Shown: piece by piece, positions 25,872 through 35,356 of the stretch
Layout of the letters: each line of letters starts with the position of its first letter
Numbering within the stretch: the stretch's first letter is position 1
Source: an uncultured Amylibacter sp.
GTDB taxonomy: Bacteria > Pseudomonadota > Alphaproteobacteria > Rhodobacterales > Rhodobacteraceae
Assembly (NCBI GenBank): GCA_943846615.1
Contig: OX044354.1
Location: 1-64,000, forward strand
Length of the DNA: 64,000 nucleotides
Direction of reading: 5' to 3'
Notes under the pieces: generated by a model
Seen by the model: only the letters and a program-made list of their open reading frames with translations
Told to the model about the DNA's origin: nothing
The model's database searches: none
Program-made: the position numbers and the translations under genes

Positions 25872-26765
25872 TTAGTGTTCTGCCAAAATGGGATCAAGTT
25901 TACTGGCGTAGTGGACAAAGTTGGTAAATAGTGTTTTGTCAAATCCATCTCCGCCACGACCGCCCACTATTGATCCTGACCAAAACGAGTGTGTACCAGG
26001 TTCAATGTTCGGAAAGTCACCTTGAATGTAGCAGATGCCGCCGCCGTCACATTCTGAATCGCCTTTTAAGTATAAGGTTACGACAAAAGCCCCGCCTGAA
26101 GCCCCTGGATAAGACCAGCAGTATGCTTTCTTCATACCAGAAGGCCCACTGTTTACTCTGCGGCAAACATCATATGTTAAAACTTTGCCTTTTTGACCCA
26201 GACCGTCATCGCCGCTGTAACCCGCCATCGTTCCAAAAGGTGCGAAGGGTTCGCCGTTGGAATAGAAAAGTTCAGTATCTAACATGTCGGAGTACTCATA
26301 AGGTGCGACTATGAGAGGTCTTATGTCATGGCGCGATATCGGCCGATCCAATTTCGCAATCGCGTAATCGGCAGGATTTAACTCTGCGGTATAGATTTTT
26401 GTAATGGAACGTTCAATGTTTTTGCCTGATTGACTTGTCCAAGTCAGGGAGTTTTTGTTTGGGTCAACGTCAAATTTGCCTCCGCCTAAACCCATATGAT
26501 TGATGCAATGGGCTGCTCCCACAACAATGAGCCCGTCTTTGTGTGGTTTATCAACGATTAAAGACCAAGAACATTGCTCTTGTTTTGTATCGGTTATGTG
26601 CATCACAGATCGTGCAACAGCTTGGAGCCAATCTGGTGAGCTGCTGGATCTCACCTTGCGGGTGTCACCTGGTTCTGTTTTTGGAAATCCGTCTGCCATC
26701 AATGGTTGGTTGATTGTCAGTGCGGCAAATAGGGCGGTAAAAAAGTAAGTATTAAGTTTGTTCAT
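25872..26765 (-). CDS. Secreted trypsin-like serine protease
   Basis: 297 residues. Signal peptide about 1-25 (ending LMADG), then a chymotrypsin-fold domain with His86 (GAAHCIN), Asp133 (PADYAIAKLD) and Ser223 (PGASGGA). Four or more cysteines (around 65, 87, 201, 216, with a later pair in SECDGGGICY) suggest disulfides, fitting a periplasmic or extracellular enzyme. The serine motif GASGG is a variant of GDSGG. It is not related in detail to the protease module of the RT fusion, which is cytosolic and lacks these cysteines. Confidence 0.85.
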   Translation of the reverse strand: MNKLNTYFFTALFAALTINQPLMADGFPKTEPGDTRKVRSSSSPDWLQAVARSVMHITDTKQEQCSWSLIVDKPHKDGLIVVGAAHCINHMGLGGGKFDVDPNKNSLTWTSQSGKNIERSITKIYTAELNPADYAIAKLDRPISRHDIRPLIVAPYEYSDMLDTELFYSNGEPFAPFGTMAGYSGDDGLGQKGKVLTYDVCRRVNSGPSGMKKAYCWSYPGASGGAFVVTLYLKGDSECDGGGICYIQGDFPNIEPGTHSFWSGSIVGGRGGDGFDKTLFTNFVHYASKLDPILAEH

Positions 26766-26883
26766 AAAGGCAGTTTAGCCGATTTTTTTTATGGTTCACC
26801 AATTATATTAATATATGACGTTAGAGAGGGATAGTGCAGGTTGGTTACACCCGTGAATTCGCCACTGATTTGTTGTAAATCGC

Positions 26884-26912
26884 TTGACTTATATCGCCCA
26901 TTTTACGATAAG
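26884..26912 (+). promoter_or_regulatory. Sigma-70-type promoter candidate for rplU-rpmA
   Basis: TTGACT (26884-26889), a 17-bp spacer, then GATAAG (26907-26912). It is the best match in the 284-bp gap upstream of rplU; the rest of that gap shows no gene. Confidence 0.4.
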
Positions 26913-27049
26913 CCGCCATCTGTGCGAGTCATTCGTGCGGGGTTTTGTATAATCGTCCTGATCGGGGCGCGCAGTTTGAAGGCGGGGATGATCCCCGAAA
27001 CGCCTAGAAATAGGGGCCGAAAGACGCGGATGGTAAAGGAAAGACGCAT

Positions 27050-27550
27050 ATGTTTGCGGTTCTAAAAACTGGCGGTAAGCAGTATAAAGTTGCCAGCGGG
27101 GATATCCTGCGTGTTGAAAAAGTTACTGGCAATGCTGGTGACACGGTTCAATTCAATGAAATTTTGATGATGGGTGGCGATAAGCCAGTTATCGGTGTGC
27201 CAACTGTTGCAGGTGCTGCTGTTCAAGCGGAAATCCTGGAGCAAGGTAAAGGCCCGAAGGTTATCAACTACGTTAAGCGTCGTCGTAAGCACAGCTCTCA
27301 GCGTACAAAAGGTCACCGTCAGCAGATCACTGTTTTGCGCGTTACTGAGATTTTGGCAAAGGGTGCTGAAAAATCAGGTGTTGCGATTGCAGAAAATGGT
27401 CGTGGTTTTGATGTGAACGCAGTGGAAGCTGCGCCAGCAAAGAAGCCAGCTAAGAAGAAAGCGGCGCCTAAGGCAGCTGCTGAAAAGAAACCAGCCGCTA
27501 AAAAAGCAGCGCCTAAGAAGGCCGCCGCTAAAAAAGCAGCTGATAAATAG
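27050..27550 (+). CDS. rplU: Ribosomal protein L21 with Ala/Lys-rich tail
   Basis: The first ~100 residues are canonical bL21 ([14 protein letters not shown] at the start, then [16 protein letters not shown]), which binds 23S rRNA. Residues about 122-166 form a low-complexity extension of AAPKK/AAKKA repeats, resembling histone H1 or the tails of several alphaproteobacterial L21 proteins. The gene is followed by rpmA after 12 bp, the universal rplU-rpmA order. The ATG at 27050 follows AAAGACGC; no alternative start is needed. Confidence 0.96.
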   Translation: MFAVLKTGGKQYKVASGDILRVEKVTGNAGDTVQFNEILMMGGDKPVIGVPTVAGAAVQAEILEQGKGPKVINYVKRRRKHSSQRTKGHRQQITVLRVTEILAKGAEKSGVAIAENGRGFDVNAVEAAPAKKPAKKKAAPKAAAEKKPAAKKAAPKKAAAKKAADK

Positions 27551-27562
27551 GAGCGATACGAA

Positions 27563-27832
27563 ATGGCACATAAAAAAGCAGGTGGTTCGTCACGCAACGG
27601 TCGCGACTCCGCAGGTCGTCGTCTTGGTGTTAAGAAATATGGCGGCGAGTCCGTTATCCCAGGTAACATCATTTGTCGTCAACGCGGCAACAAGTGGTGG
27701 CCAGGTGAGAATGTAGGTCAAGGTAAAGACCACACATTATTCGCACTGACAGACGGTAACGTGAAATTCCACAAGGGTTTCAAAGGCCGTACATTTGTAT
27801 CTGTTTTGCCGGCGGCGGAAGCTGCTGAATAG
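27563..27832 (+). CDS. rpmA: Ribosomal protein L27
   Basis: 89 residues: [29 protein letters not shown] at the N-terminus, then [30 protein letters not shown]. The N-terminal tail reaches the peptidyl-transferase centre. There is no N-terminal cleavage extension of the Firmicute kind. Second gene of rplU-rpmA, ended by the terminator at 27857. Confidence 0.97.
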   Translation: MAHKKAGGSSRNGRDSAGRRLGVKKYGGESVIPGNIICRQRGNKWWPGENVGQGKDHTLFALTDGNVKFHKGFKGRTFVSVLPAAEAAE

Positions 27833-27856
27833 GAACAAGTCGATATTCTGAATTTA

Positions 27857-27886
27857 GGGATCGGCTTAGGCCGGTCCCTTTTTTTA
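27857..27886 (+). terminator. Intrinsic terminator after rpmA
   Basis: GGGATCGGC (27857-27865) and GCCGGTCCC (27870-27878) form a 9-bp stem with one G-U type pair and a TTAG loop, followed by seven T. Confidence 0.92.
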
Positions 27887-27964
27887 TTCTATTTTGAAAT
27901 TTAAAAATTGGATTGGTCACAAGTCCCCAATGGTGGGGCAAATTAGACGTGAAAGGACGTCATC

Positions 27965-28258
27965 ATGACCAATATAGAGAAAGAAATAATAACATATCAA
28001 ATTCTAACCCGCGGCACTGCGGCGGAATTGGGCGCACCTGCCCAAGATCCGCAAGCTTGGGTCGAGGCCAATGCGGCCTATCATTCAGGTACATCGTATC
28101 GCGGAACTCTTTTGGGCATGGTTACGCGTGTTTTAAGACGTTTTAAATCAAAAAAATCTTGGGGCCCAGATGGGCCCCATTCCCCGCATGTATTCATAAC
28201 TAGCCTTGGGCGTATTCGTGCAATGGAATTGTTCAGAAATAGGGGATTGGTATCATGA
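27965..28258 (+). CDS. Hypothetical protein in the GNAT operon
   Basis: 97 residues, ATG at 27965 behind AAAGGACG. No signal peptide. A helical N-terminus (TNIEKEIITYQILTRGTAAELGAPAQDPQAWVEANAAYH) is followed by a basic stretch RVLRRFKSKKSW. I recognise no family. The stop overlaps the first GNAT start by four bases (ATGA), so the three genes form one translationally coupled operon, which is the best clue to its reality. Confidence 0.65.
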   Translation: MTNIEKEIITYQILTRGTAAELGAPAQDPQAWVEANAAYHSGTSYRGTLLGMVTRVLRRFKSKKSWGPDGPHSPHVFITSLGRIRAMELFRNRGLVS

Positions 28259-28791
28259 CGGATATCATTAAAACCAAGCGGTTAGAGTTGCGCAGGCCTG
28301 TTGTGGCGGATGCGCCCGCGTTGGCGGTGGCGTTGAATAATTACGAAATCACCAAATGGCTTGCCAAGGTGCCAAACCCATATTCCAAAGAAGATGCGTT
28401 GCAATTTATTGCATCAAACGCGGATAAGGTGCGGCCCAATTATCATATTCACCACGATGACACGCTGATTGGTGGCATTGGATTGGGCGGTTTGGTTGGC
28501 TTGGGATATTGGCTGACGCCAGAGGCATGGGGGCAGGGCATCGCAACCGAGGCCAGTGCGGCCTTGCTAGATCTGTATTTCCAAGAGTTTGATGCGGCGC
28601 CGATTTCGTCTGGGTATTTGAAGGACAATGTTGGGTCAGCGCGGGTGCAAGAGAAGCTGGGATTTAAGATCACAGGCGAGAGTATGATTGAAAGCCTGTT
28701 GTTGGGTACCTCTGGCCATGTGGACACGCGGATTACGCGGGCGGATTGGATTGCGAACCTGCCAAAGCTAACAGAAATGGGGTTGTTATGA
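28255..28791 (+). CDS. GNAT family N-acetyltransferase (RimJ/RimL type)
   Basis: 178 residues with the RimL-like pattern: IKTKRLELRRPVVADAPALAVALNN at the start, LGYWLTPEAWGQGIATEAS as the acetyl-CoA binding motif A, and NVGSARVQEKLGFKITGE as motif B. These enzymes acetylate protein N-termini, small amines or antibiotics; the acceptor is unknown. It overlaps both neighbours by ATGA. It is clearly paralogous to the next gene. Confidence 0.9.
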   Translation: MTDIIKTKRLELRRPVVADAPALAVALNNYEITKWLAKVPNPYSKEDALQFIASNADKVRPNYHIHHDDTLIGGIGLGGLVGLGYWLTPEAWGQGIATEASAALLDLYFQEFDAAPISSGYLKDNVGSARVQEKLGFKITGESMIESLLLGTSGHVDTRITRADWIANLPKLTEMGLL

Positions 28792-29306
28792 CGGATGTTA
28801 TTAAAACCAAACGCCTTATTTTGCGTGTACCGACGCCCGATGATGCATCTGCCTTGGCGCATGCGATCAATCATTATGATGTGGCCAAATTCATTTTGTG
28901 CCCGCATCCCTATGACACAACCGGCGCACTTGGTTTTATTGCGAAGAATGCAAAGCAGGATGTTCCTGCGTATAGCATTTTCAAAGATGACCAACTGATT
29001 GGCGGTGTGGAATTATGTGCGGATCGTGAACTGGGATATTGGATCACGCCCAGCGAATGGGGAAATGGTTACGTGACAGAGGCCAGCAATGCCCTGTTGG
29101 CGCGCCATTTTGCCGACCCCAATGCGGCTGATGTGACATCGGGTTATCAACCCAGCAACCAAGGATCGGCCAAGGTTCAGGTGAAGCTGGGGTTTCGGAT
29201 CGAAAGCCATACAACGGATACGCATCCGACATGGGGGGAATATACCCATGAGAATACTATATTGACGCGTGAAGATTGGATGCATGCCTTGAGCCTACAG
29301 TCGTGA
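28788..29306 (+). CDS. GNAT family N-acetyltransferase (RimJ/RimL type), paralogue
   Basis: 172 residues from the ATG at 28788, which overlaps the stop of the previous GNAT; an upstream in-frame start at 28746 lies inside that gene. N-terminus TDVIKTKRLILRVPTPDD parallels the neighbour's. Motif A is LGYWITPSEWGNGYVTEAS and motif B NQGSAKVQVKLGFRIES. Tandem duplication followed by divergence is the simplest origin. The acceptor substrate is not predictable. Confidence 0.9.
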   Translation: MTDVIKTKRLILRVPTPDDASALAHAINHYDVAKFILCPHPYDTTGALGFIAKNAKQDVPAYSIFKDDQLIGGVELCADRELGYWITPSEWGNGYVTEASNALLARHFADPNAADVTSGYQPSNQGSAKVQVKLGFRIESHTTDTHPTWGEYTHENTILTREDWMHALSLQS

Positions 29307-29346
29307 TCCTATATCGCTTAACCAGAACCAAGTTTGAAAGCCTGTT

Positions 29347-30396
29347 ATGAAATTCCTAGACCTTGCAAAAGTATATCTGAAATCCGGCGCAGGCGGGAAC
29401 GGTTGTATCTCGTTTCGCCGCGAGGCACATACGGAATATGGTGGCCCTGATGGGGGGAACGGTGGACGTGGTGGCGATGTAATCGTGGAAGCGATTGAAA
29501 ACATGAACACGTTGATCGATTTTCGTTATCAACAGCACTTCTTCGCGCAGAATGGTCGTTCTGGAATGGGCAAACAGCGTTCGGGTGCGGACGGTGAAGA
29601 TATTGTTTTGAAGGTACCTGTTGGCACTGAGATTTTGGAAGAAGACCAAGAAACCGTGATTGTTGATATGACCGAAGCAGGTCAGCGTTTCACCTTGAGC
29701 CAAGGTGGTAATGGTGGCTTTGGTAACCTTCATTTCAAATCATCCACCAATCAGGCGCCACGGCGTGCAAATCCTGGGCAACCGTTTGTTGAACGTACGG
29801 TTTGGCTGCGGTTGAAATTGATTGCCGATGCGGGATTGTTGGGATTGCCGAATGCGGGCAAATCGACGTTTTTGGCGGCGACATCAAATGCGCGACCAAA
29901 AATTGCGGATTATCCGTTTACGACGTTGCATCCAAATCTGGGTGTTGTTGGCGTGGACAAGAAGGAATTTGTGATCGCGGACATTCCAGGCCTGATTGCG
30001 GGTGCGTCCGAGGGCATTGGTCTGGGTGATCGGTTCTTGGGGCACGTTGAACGCTGTGCGGTGTTGTTGCATTTGGTTGATTGTACATCCGATACCGTTG
30101 CCGAGGATTATCAGACAATTATCACCGAATTGGAAAAATACGGTGGCGATTTGGCCGATCGTCCGCGTGTGACGGCGCTGAACAAAATTGATGCGCTGGA
30201 TGAAACAGAGATCGCTGTGAAGGCGCATGAGTTGGAACAGGCAGTTGGTTCGCCTGTATTGCAACTGTCTGGTGTGGCGCATTTGGGTTTGACCGAAGTG
30301 TTACGTGCGGTTGCTGCAGAAGTTGAGAAGCGTGACGCGGATGAACAGGCTGAATTGGATGATGCGAATGATGGGGCGGGCGGATGGCGTCCCTAG
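29347..30396 (+). CDS. obgE: Obg family GTPase CgtA
   Basis: 349 residues. The glycine-rich Obg domain ([34 protein letters not shown]) is followed by a G domain with GLPNAGKST (G1), YPFTTLHP (switch I), ADIPGLI (G3) and NKID (G4). Acts in 50S ribosome assembly and stress or ppGpp signalling. The C-terminus is short and acidic. It overlaps proB by 13 bp; the obg-proB-proA order is common in Rhodobacterales and supports co-transcription. Confidence 0.97.
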   Translation: MKFLDLAKVYLKSGAGGNGCISFRREAHTEYGGPDGGNGGRGGDVIVEAIENMNTLIDFRYQQHFFAQNGRSGMGKQRSGADGEDIVLKVPVGTEILEEDQETVIVDMTEAGQRFTLSQGGNGGFGNLHFKSSTNQAPRRANPGQPFVERTVWLRLKLIADAGLLGLPNAGKSTFLAATSNARPKIADYPFTTLHPNLGVVGVDKKEFVIADIPGLIAGASEGIGLGDRFLGHVERCAVLLHLVDCTSDTVAEDYQTIITELEKYGGDLADRPRVTALNKIDALDETEIAVKAHELEQAVGSPVLQLSGVAHLGLTEVLRAVAAEVEKRDADEQAELDDANDGAGGWRP

Positions 30397-31490
30397 ATAC
30401 ATATAAACGTATCATAATTAAGATCGGATCGGCGTTATTGGTTGATGCCGATACTGGTGCGTTGCGTATCGATTGGTTACGTGGATTGGCGGCGGATGTT
30501 GCGGAATTGAAATCGCGTGGGCGCGATGTTTTGATCGTTTCATCTGGCTCTATCGCATTGGGTCGTCGGGTTTTAGATTTGCCAGATGGCGCGTTGAATT
30601 TGGAACAAAGTCAGGCGGCAGCGGCCGTTGGGCAGATTCGATTGGCACAGGCTTATGCGGCTGTTTTAGGGCCGTTGGGCATTAAGACCGCGCAGATTTT
30701 GTTGACATTAGAAGACAGCGCGGATCGTCGCCGTTATTTGAATTCGCGCCGCACGATGACGGCGTTGTTGGATTTGGCTGTGGTGCCGATTGTGAATGAA
30801 AACGACACGGTCGCCACGGATGAAATTCGGTTCGGCGATAACGATCGGTTGGCGGCGCAGGTTGCCGCGATGGTCGAAGGTGATTTGTTGGTTTTGCTGT
30901 CGGATGTCGATGGACTGTACACAGGTAATCCCCGCGTTGACAAAGATGCCAGACATATTCCCCGGATAGACGAGATCACACCGGAGATGGAGGATGGTGC
31001 GGGTGATGCCGGCACCGCCGCATCCAAGGGTGGTATGAAAACCAAGGTGATGGCGGCGAAAACTGCGATGTCATCTGGCTGTGCCATGGTGATTATGGAG
31101 GGCGATGTAGATCGCCCGTTGCGTGCATTGGATCATGGCGGCAAGGCCAGTTGGTTTGTGTCGTCGAACACGCCAAATGCGGCGCGTAAGATTTGGATTT
31201 CTGGGATGAAACCCAAGGGGTTTGTAACGTTGGATGCTGGTGCTGTGGATGCATTGAATTCTGGCAACTCGTTGTTGGCGGTTGGTGTGAAGGCGATCGA
31301 AGGAGAGTTTGATCGTGGTGATGTTTTATGTATCCAAGACGCGGATGGTCGTGAATTGGCTAAGGGGCTGTCGGGGTATAATTCCACAGATGCGGCGTTA
31401 ATTGCAGGCAAACAGAGTTCTGAATTAACAGAGATTTTAGGTTATGCGGGACGCGGGCCGCTGGTTCATCGCGATGATATGGTTTTGTGA
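30384..31490 (+). CDS. proB: Glutamate 5-kinase
   Basis: First step of proline synthesis: phosphorylates glutamate. 368 residues: an amino-acid kinase domain ([46 protein letters not shown]) and a C-terminal PUA domain (about 275-368, including [16 protein letters not shown]). The ATG at 30384 lies inside the end of obgE, a tight overlap that implies coupling. proA follows after 6 bp. Confidence 0.97.
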   Translation: MASLDTYKRIIIKIGSALLVDADTGALRIDWLRGLAADVAELKSRGRDVLIVSSGSIALGRRVLDLPDGALNLEQSQAAAAVGQIRLAQAYAAVLGPLGIKTAQILLTLEDSADRRRYLNSRRTMTALLDLAVVPIVNENDTVATDEIRFGDNDRLAAQVAAMVEGDLLVLLSDVDGLYTGNPRVDKDARHIPRIDEITPEMEDGAGDAGTAASKGGMKTKVMAAKTAMSSGCAMVIMEGDVDRPLRALDHGGKASWFVSSNTPNAARKIWISGMKPKGFVTLDAGAVDALNSGNSLLAVGVKAIEGEFDRGDVLCIQDADGRELAKGLSGYNSTDAALIAGKQSSELTEILGYAGRGPLVHRDDMVL

Positions 31491-31496
31491 GGCATT

Positions 31497-32750
31497 ATGG
31501 ATATTCAAGCTGAAATGAAAAAGATTGGCCAACAGGCCAAAACGGCGAGCGCGGAACTGGCATTTGCCAGTGGTGCGGTCAAACAGCAGGCGTTGGAAAA
31601 TGCCGCTGATGCTGTTTGGGCGGCGCGAGCGGACATTATCGCGGCTAATGTGTTGGATATGGAATATGGGCGCGAAAAGGGCCTGTCGCCTGCGATGATG
31701 GATCGTTTGATGCTGGATGAAGATCGTATTCAGGGCATCGTTGACGGTCTGCGCGCGGTTGCCGGGCAGGATGATCCAATTGGTGCAGTGTTGGCAGATT
31801 GGGATCGTCCAACTGGTTTGAACATTAAACGTGTGCGCACGCCTTTAGGTGTGATCGGCGTAATCTATGAGAGCCGCCCGAATGTGACGGCGGATGCTGG
31901 TGCGTTGTGTTTGAAGGCGGGGAATGCCGTTATTTTGCGCGGTGGTTCCGAAGGATTCAATTCATCCGGCGCCATTCACAAATGTTTGGTTGATGGTTTG
32001 ACATCCGTTGGATTGCCTGAACACGCGGTGCAATTGGTGCCAACGCGTGATCGCGCTGCCGTGGGCGAGATGTTGACCATGACCAGCTACATCGACGTGA
32101 TTGTGCCCCGTGGTGGCAAGGGATTGGTGGGCCGTGTTCAGGCCGACGCTCGTGTACCTGTTTTTGCCCATCTAGAGGGTATTTGCCACATTTATGTAGA
32201 CGTAGATGCAGATGTGCAGAAAACCCGTGATGTGGTTTTGAATGCGAAAACGCGCCGCACAGGGATTTGTGGATCGGCGGAATGCTTGTTGATTGATCGC
32301 GCGTTTTACGCTGCCAACGGTGCGCCATTTATCCAAGATTTGCTGGATGCGGGTGTCGAGGTGCGCGGTGATGAGACGTTGCAATCCATTGATGGTGTTG
32401 TTGCGGCGAATGATGATGATTTTGGGCACGAGTATCTGGATATGATCATCGCGGCGAAGATCGTGGATGGATTAGATGCGGCGATTGCGCATTTACGTGA
32501 ATATTCATCCAATCACACGGATTGCATCATGACCGAAAATGATGAAACCGCGGCCGCGTTTTTCCAAAAGGTTGATAGCGCGATTTTGATGCGTAATGCA
32601 TCGACGCAGTTCGCCGATGGTGGTGAATTTGGTATGGGTGCGGAAATCGGGATCGCGACAGGTAAAATGCACGCACGCGGACCAGTAGGGGCGGAACAGT
32701 TGACCAGTTTCAAATATCTGGTCACGGGTGATGGCACCACGCGGGCTTAA
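31497..32750 (+). CDS. proA: Gamma-glutamyl phosphate reductase
   Basis: Second step of proline synthesis: NADPH-dependent reduction of gamma-glutamyl phosphate to the semialdehyde. 417 residues. Features: [41 protein letters not shown] (NADPH side), VPRGGKGLV, and the catalytic cysteine in [17 protein letters not shown]-like fold. Last gene of obgE-proBA. Confidence 0.97.
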   Translation: MDIQAEMKKIGQQAKTASAELAFASGAVKQQALENAADAVWAARADIIAANVLDMEYGREKGLSPAMMDRLMLDEDRIQGIVDGLRAVAGQDDPIGAVLADWDRPTGLNIKRVRTPLGVIGVIYESRPNVTADAGALCLKAGNAVILRGGSEGFNSSGAIHKCLVDGLTSVGLPEHAVQLVPTRDRAAVGEMLTMTSYIDVIVPRGGKGLVGRVQADARVPVFAHLEGICHIYVDVDADVQKTRDVVLNAKTRRTGICGSAECLLIDRAFYAANGAPFIQDLLDAGVEVRGDETLQSIDGVVAANDDDFGHEYLDMIIAAKIVDGLDAAIAHLREYSSNHTDCIMTENDETAAAFFQKVDSAILMRNASTQFADGGEFGMGAEIGIATGKMHARGPVGAEQLTSFKYLVTGDGTTRA

Positions 32751-32762
32751 ACCCAAACGTTA

Positions 32763-32790
32763 GACATAAAAAAGGCCGCGAAAGCGGCCT
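32763..32790 (-). terminator. Terminator between proA and the DUF882 gene
   Basis: AGGCCGC (32773-32779) and GCGGCCT (32784-32790) with a GAAA tetraloop. On the minus strand the stem is followed by a run of T, so it mainly ends the DUF882 gene; it could also slow proA transcripts. Confidence 0.8.
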
Positions 32791-32813
32791 GATTTGCGAA
32801 ATATTGTTAAAAC

Positions 32814-33380
32814 TTAGCTGACCCAGGTGCGGATTGGACCGCTGTCTACGTGGACGAAGTTTGAGCGGTAGTATTTGCCAACTCCGCCAGTGCGCGAAGC
32901 CATTGCGGCCTTGGCAACCTGGCTAACAGAGCGTGATTTCACGCGGATGTCAGTGGCCATGCCCTTCATGTGGTAGCTGTCTTTGGCGACGCGGCGTGAT
33001 TTTGAGCGTAGCATCGCGTTTGTGCGGGGTGAGCGGTACCCAGATAACATGTAAACAGGATCAGATGTGTCCAAACGGGCGTGTGCCGCGGCGATCACGT
33101 CAATTGTGCGGCGATCCATTTTGATCGCGCTGTTTTCACGCCAATCGCGCATGAACCAATTGATCTCTTTTAATGCTGGTTTGATGTATTGCCCATCAAT
33201 CCAATAGATTGTGTTGATGGATTCGCCAGAACGGGTCGAGCGCATGTGGATGCTGCGTACCTTACCGGCACCCTTAAGGTATCCGAAAACACCGGAATAT
33301 GCTGGCGCGGCTGTGACCGTTGCGATTCCTGCAAAAGCACCCAAAACTGCGCGACGATTTAGTTTCGTTTCGTTATTCAT
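32814..33380 (-). CDS. DUF882/YcbK-like peptidase (M15 family), exported
   Basis: 188 residues. The Tat-type signal NRRAVLGAFAGIATVTAAPAYS is in the first 30 residues. The peptidase M15/DUF882 domain shows GYRSPRTNAMLRS, SYHMKGMATDIRV and NFVHVDSG, giving the zinc ligands His, Asp and His. YcbK-type proteins cleave peptidoglycan cross-links (MepK in E. coli cuts L,D- and D,D-crosslinks). It is divergent from an L,D-transpeptidase gene, a tidy pairing of a cross-link maker and a likely cross-link cutter. Confidence 0.88.
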   Translation of the reverse strand: MNNETKLNRRAVLGAFAGIATVTAAPAYSGVFGYLKGAGKVRSIHMRSTRSGESINTIYWIDGQYIKPALKEINWFMRDWRENSAIKMDRRTIDVIAAAHARLDTSDPVYMLSGYRSPRTNAMLRSKSRRVAKDSYHMKGMATDIRVKSRSVSQVAKAAMASRTGGVGKYYRSNFVHVDSGPIRTWVS

Positions 33381-33698
33381 GACAACCTGTCCATCTTATG
33401 TGACTCTTTTAGCGAGCCTTAGTCCCGAATTTGTGTTTTTTCGGGTATGGAATGTATTGCACAAAGTGATTCGTCGTCCAAGAGAAAAATTCGAATCAAG
33501 CAAAAAACTGCTTATTTTTGCGGTAGTTAACCATGAATTTACAAATCGAGGTGTTTTGTTCTTTTTTTGTTCTAAATATTTTTGTATTTTTATTTGAATA
33601 CCCCTTGGATGTCGCATAATCGTGATTATTTCTAGGGTCTACACGGGGATTGTTTCGCGCTAGGGTGTTGCGAATTAGCTGCTTGTCTTGGGGGCAAA
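33381..33698. other. 318-bp divergent spacer, A/T-rich, no gene seen
   Basis: Holds the promoters of the DUF882 and L,D-transpeptidase genes. TTAACCATGAATTTAC at 33527-33542 is a one-mismatch CtrA-type box (TTAA-N7-TTTAC). A pronounced A/T tract follows at about 33550-33597. No convincing small gene was found. Confidence 0.5.
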
Positions 33699-35282
33699 AT
33701 GAAATTTAAAAAATTTAACGCGTTTTTCGCAACTTTACTTACCGTTTCTGTCGTGGGAATGACCGCACCAGCGCCAACATATGCGCAGGGAAAATCTGTT
33801 CAGGTTGCCGTGCAATCATTGCGTGGGACCGATGCCGAAATCGCGGCGTTTTATAAGGCGACGAAATATAAACCGATCTTTGCTGGCTCAAACAACAATG
33901 CGCGTCGCAAAGCGTTGATTTTGGCGTTGCGCAATGCAGGTGATCACGGATTGCCCGCGGCGAAATACCAGGTCAAAGAATTGGACAAACAATTGCGCGC
34001 GGCGCGTCGTTTGACGGGCATGGGTGACGCAGAGGTGGCCGCGGCACGTATTTTCGTGCGTTATGCCAATGATCTGCATACTGGGATTTTAACACCATCA
34101 GCCGTAGACAGTGAAATTGCCATGAAGAAACGCCGTGTTTCAGCGCAAACGTTGCTGAAGGGGGCGTCGAAAGGTAATTTGAAAAATTATCTGGCTGGAT
34201 TGGCGCCACAGCATTCTGATTACAAAATGTTGGTTAAAGAAAAACAACGTTTGGGGAATGCGCGTGGATCGAATGTGCCTGATGTTCCTGTGAAAACAAT
34301 CAAGCCCGGTCAATCCAGTAACAATGTTGTCGCGATGCGTCGCAAGTTGCAGGCGTTGGGGTATGGAAATTTAGGCAATTCAAAAACATATGATGCCAAA
34401 TTGGTCGCCGTTGTGAAGAAATTCCAATCGGATCGTAAATTGGGCGCGGATGGGATTGCAGGCCCAGCAACAATCCGATCAATGAACCTTGGCCCCAAGG
34501 CGCAGTTGGCACGTGTGATTGTGAACATGGAACGCCAGCGTTGGTTGAATTTCGAACGTCAGAAACGCCATATTTTCGTAAACCTACCTGATTTTTCTGT
34601 GGCGATTATGGATAACGGAAAACAGTCGTTTTATTCACGCACCGTGATCGGTAAGCGCGTCAAAGATCAGCGTAGCCCAGAATTTATCGACAGCATGACG
34701 CATATGGTGATTAATCCAACATGGCATGTGCCAGCATCGATTGCGGGTAAAGAATACCTGCCGATTATTCGCAAGGATCCTGGGTTCCTGAAGCGTAAGA
34801 ATATGGCGATGTTGAATGCGTCTGGTAAGGCTGTGAATCCGGCGAATATTGATTTGGCTGGTTTTACCGAGGATAATTTCCCGTACTTTATCAAACAGCG
34901 CCCAAATGCAGGCAATGCGTTGGGTAAGGTTAAGTTCATGTTCCCGAACAAGTTCAATATCTACCTGCATGACACGCCATCCAAAAGCCTGTTCAACCGC
35001 GAAGTGCGCGCGTTCAGCCATGGATGTGTGCGTGTGCACAAACCGTTTGAATTTGCTTACAAATTACTGGAACGTCAGAGCTCGAACCCAAAGGGTTTGT
35101 TCCATGGGTTCCTAAAGACAGGTCAAGAAAAGTACGTGAATTTGAAGACTCCTGTTCAGGTAATCATCGCATACCAGACCGTTGTGTTTGATGCCAAAGG
35201 CAAGGCAAGTTACCGCGGTGATATTTATGGGCGCGATGCCAAAATCGCCAAGGCGCTGAAAAAAGCTGGGGTAGCCATTTAA
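33699..35282 (+). CDS. L,D-transpeptidase (YkuD) with peptidoglycan-binding domain
   Basis: 527 residues: signal peptide to about residue 30 (PAPTYAQG), an N-terminal helical scaffold domain as in YcbB/LdtD, a PG_binding_1 repeat (NNVVAMRRKLQALGYGN, ADGIAGPATIRSMN), and a YkuD catalytic domain with HDTPSKSLFNREVRAFSHGCVRV, where Cys443 is the nucleophile. Makes 3-3 cross-links or anchors proteins to peptidoglycan in the periplasm. Length and architecture match the YcbB type. The gene ends at a terminator just before lpxD. Confidence 0.93.
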   Translation: MKFKKFNAFFATLLTVSVVGMTAPAPTYAQGKSVQVAVQSLRGTDAEIAAFYKATKYKPIFAGSNNNARRKALILALRNAGDHGLPAAKYQVKELDKQLRAARRLTGMGDAEVAAARIFVRYANDLHTGILTPSAVDSEIAMKKRRVSAQTLLKGASKGNLKNYLAGLAPQHSDYKMLVKEKQRLGNARGSNVPDVPVKTIKPGQSSNNVVAMRRKLQALGYGNLGNSKTYDAKLVAVVKKFQSDRKLGADGIAGPATIRSMNLGPKAQLARVIVNMERQRWLNFERQKRHIFVNLPDFSVAIMDNGKQSFYSRTVIGKRVKDQRSPEFIDSMTHMVINPTWHVPASIAGKEYLPIIRKDPGFLKRKNMAMLNASGKAVNPANIDLAGFTEDNFPYFIKQRPNAGNALGKVKFMFPNKFNIYLHDTPSKSLFNREVRAFSHGCVRVHKPFEFAYKLLERQSSNPKGLFHGFLKTGQEKYVNLKTPVQVIIAYQTVVFDAKGKASYRGDIYGRDAKIAKALKKAGVAI

Positions 35283-35317
35283 GGCCAGCCCATATAAAAC
35301 AACCACAGTAAGTGGAC

Positions 35318-35342
35318 AAAGGCGCCTGCGGGCGCCTTTTTA
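35318..35342 (+). terminator. Intrinsic terminator before lpxD
   Basis: AAAGGCGCC (35318-35326) pairs with GGCGCCTTT (35331-35339) and runs into T. It excludes an lpxD start upstream of 35343. Confidence 0.88.
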
Positions 35343-35356
35343 GTGGCAGGCAAGCA

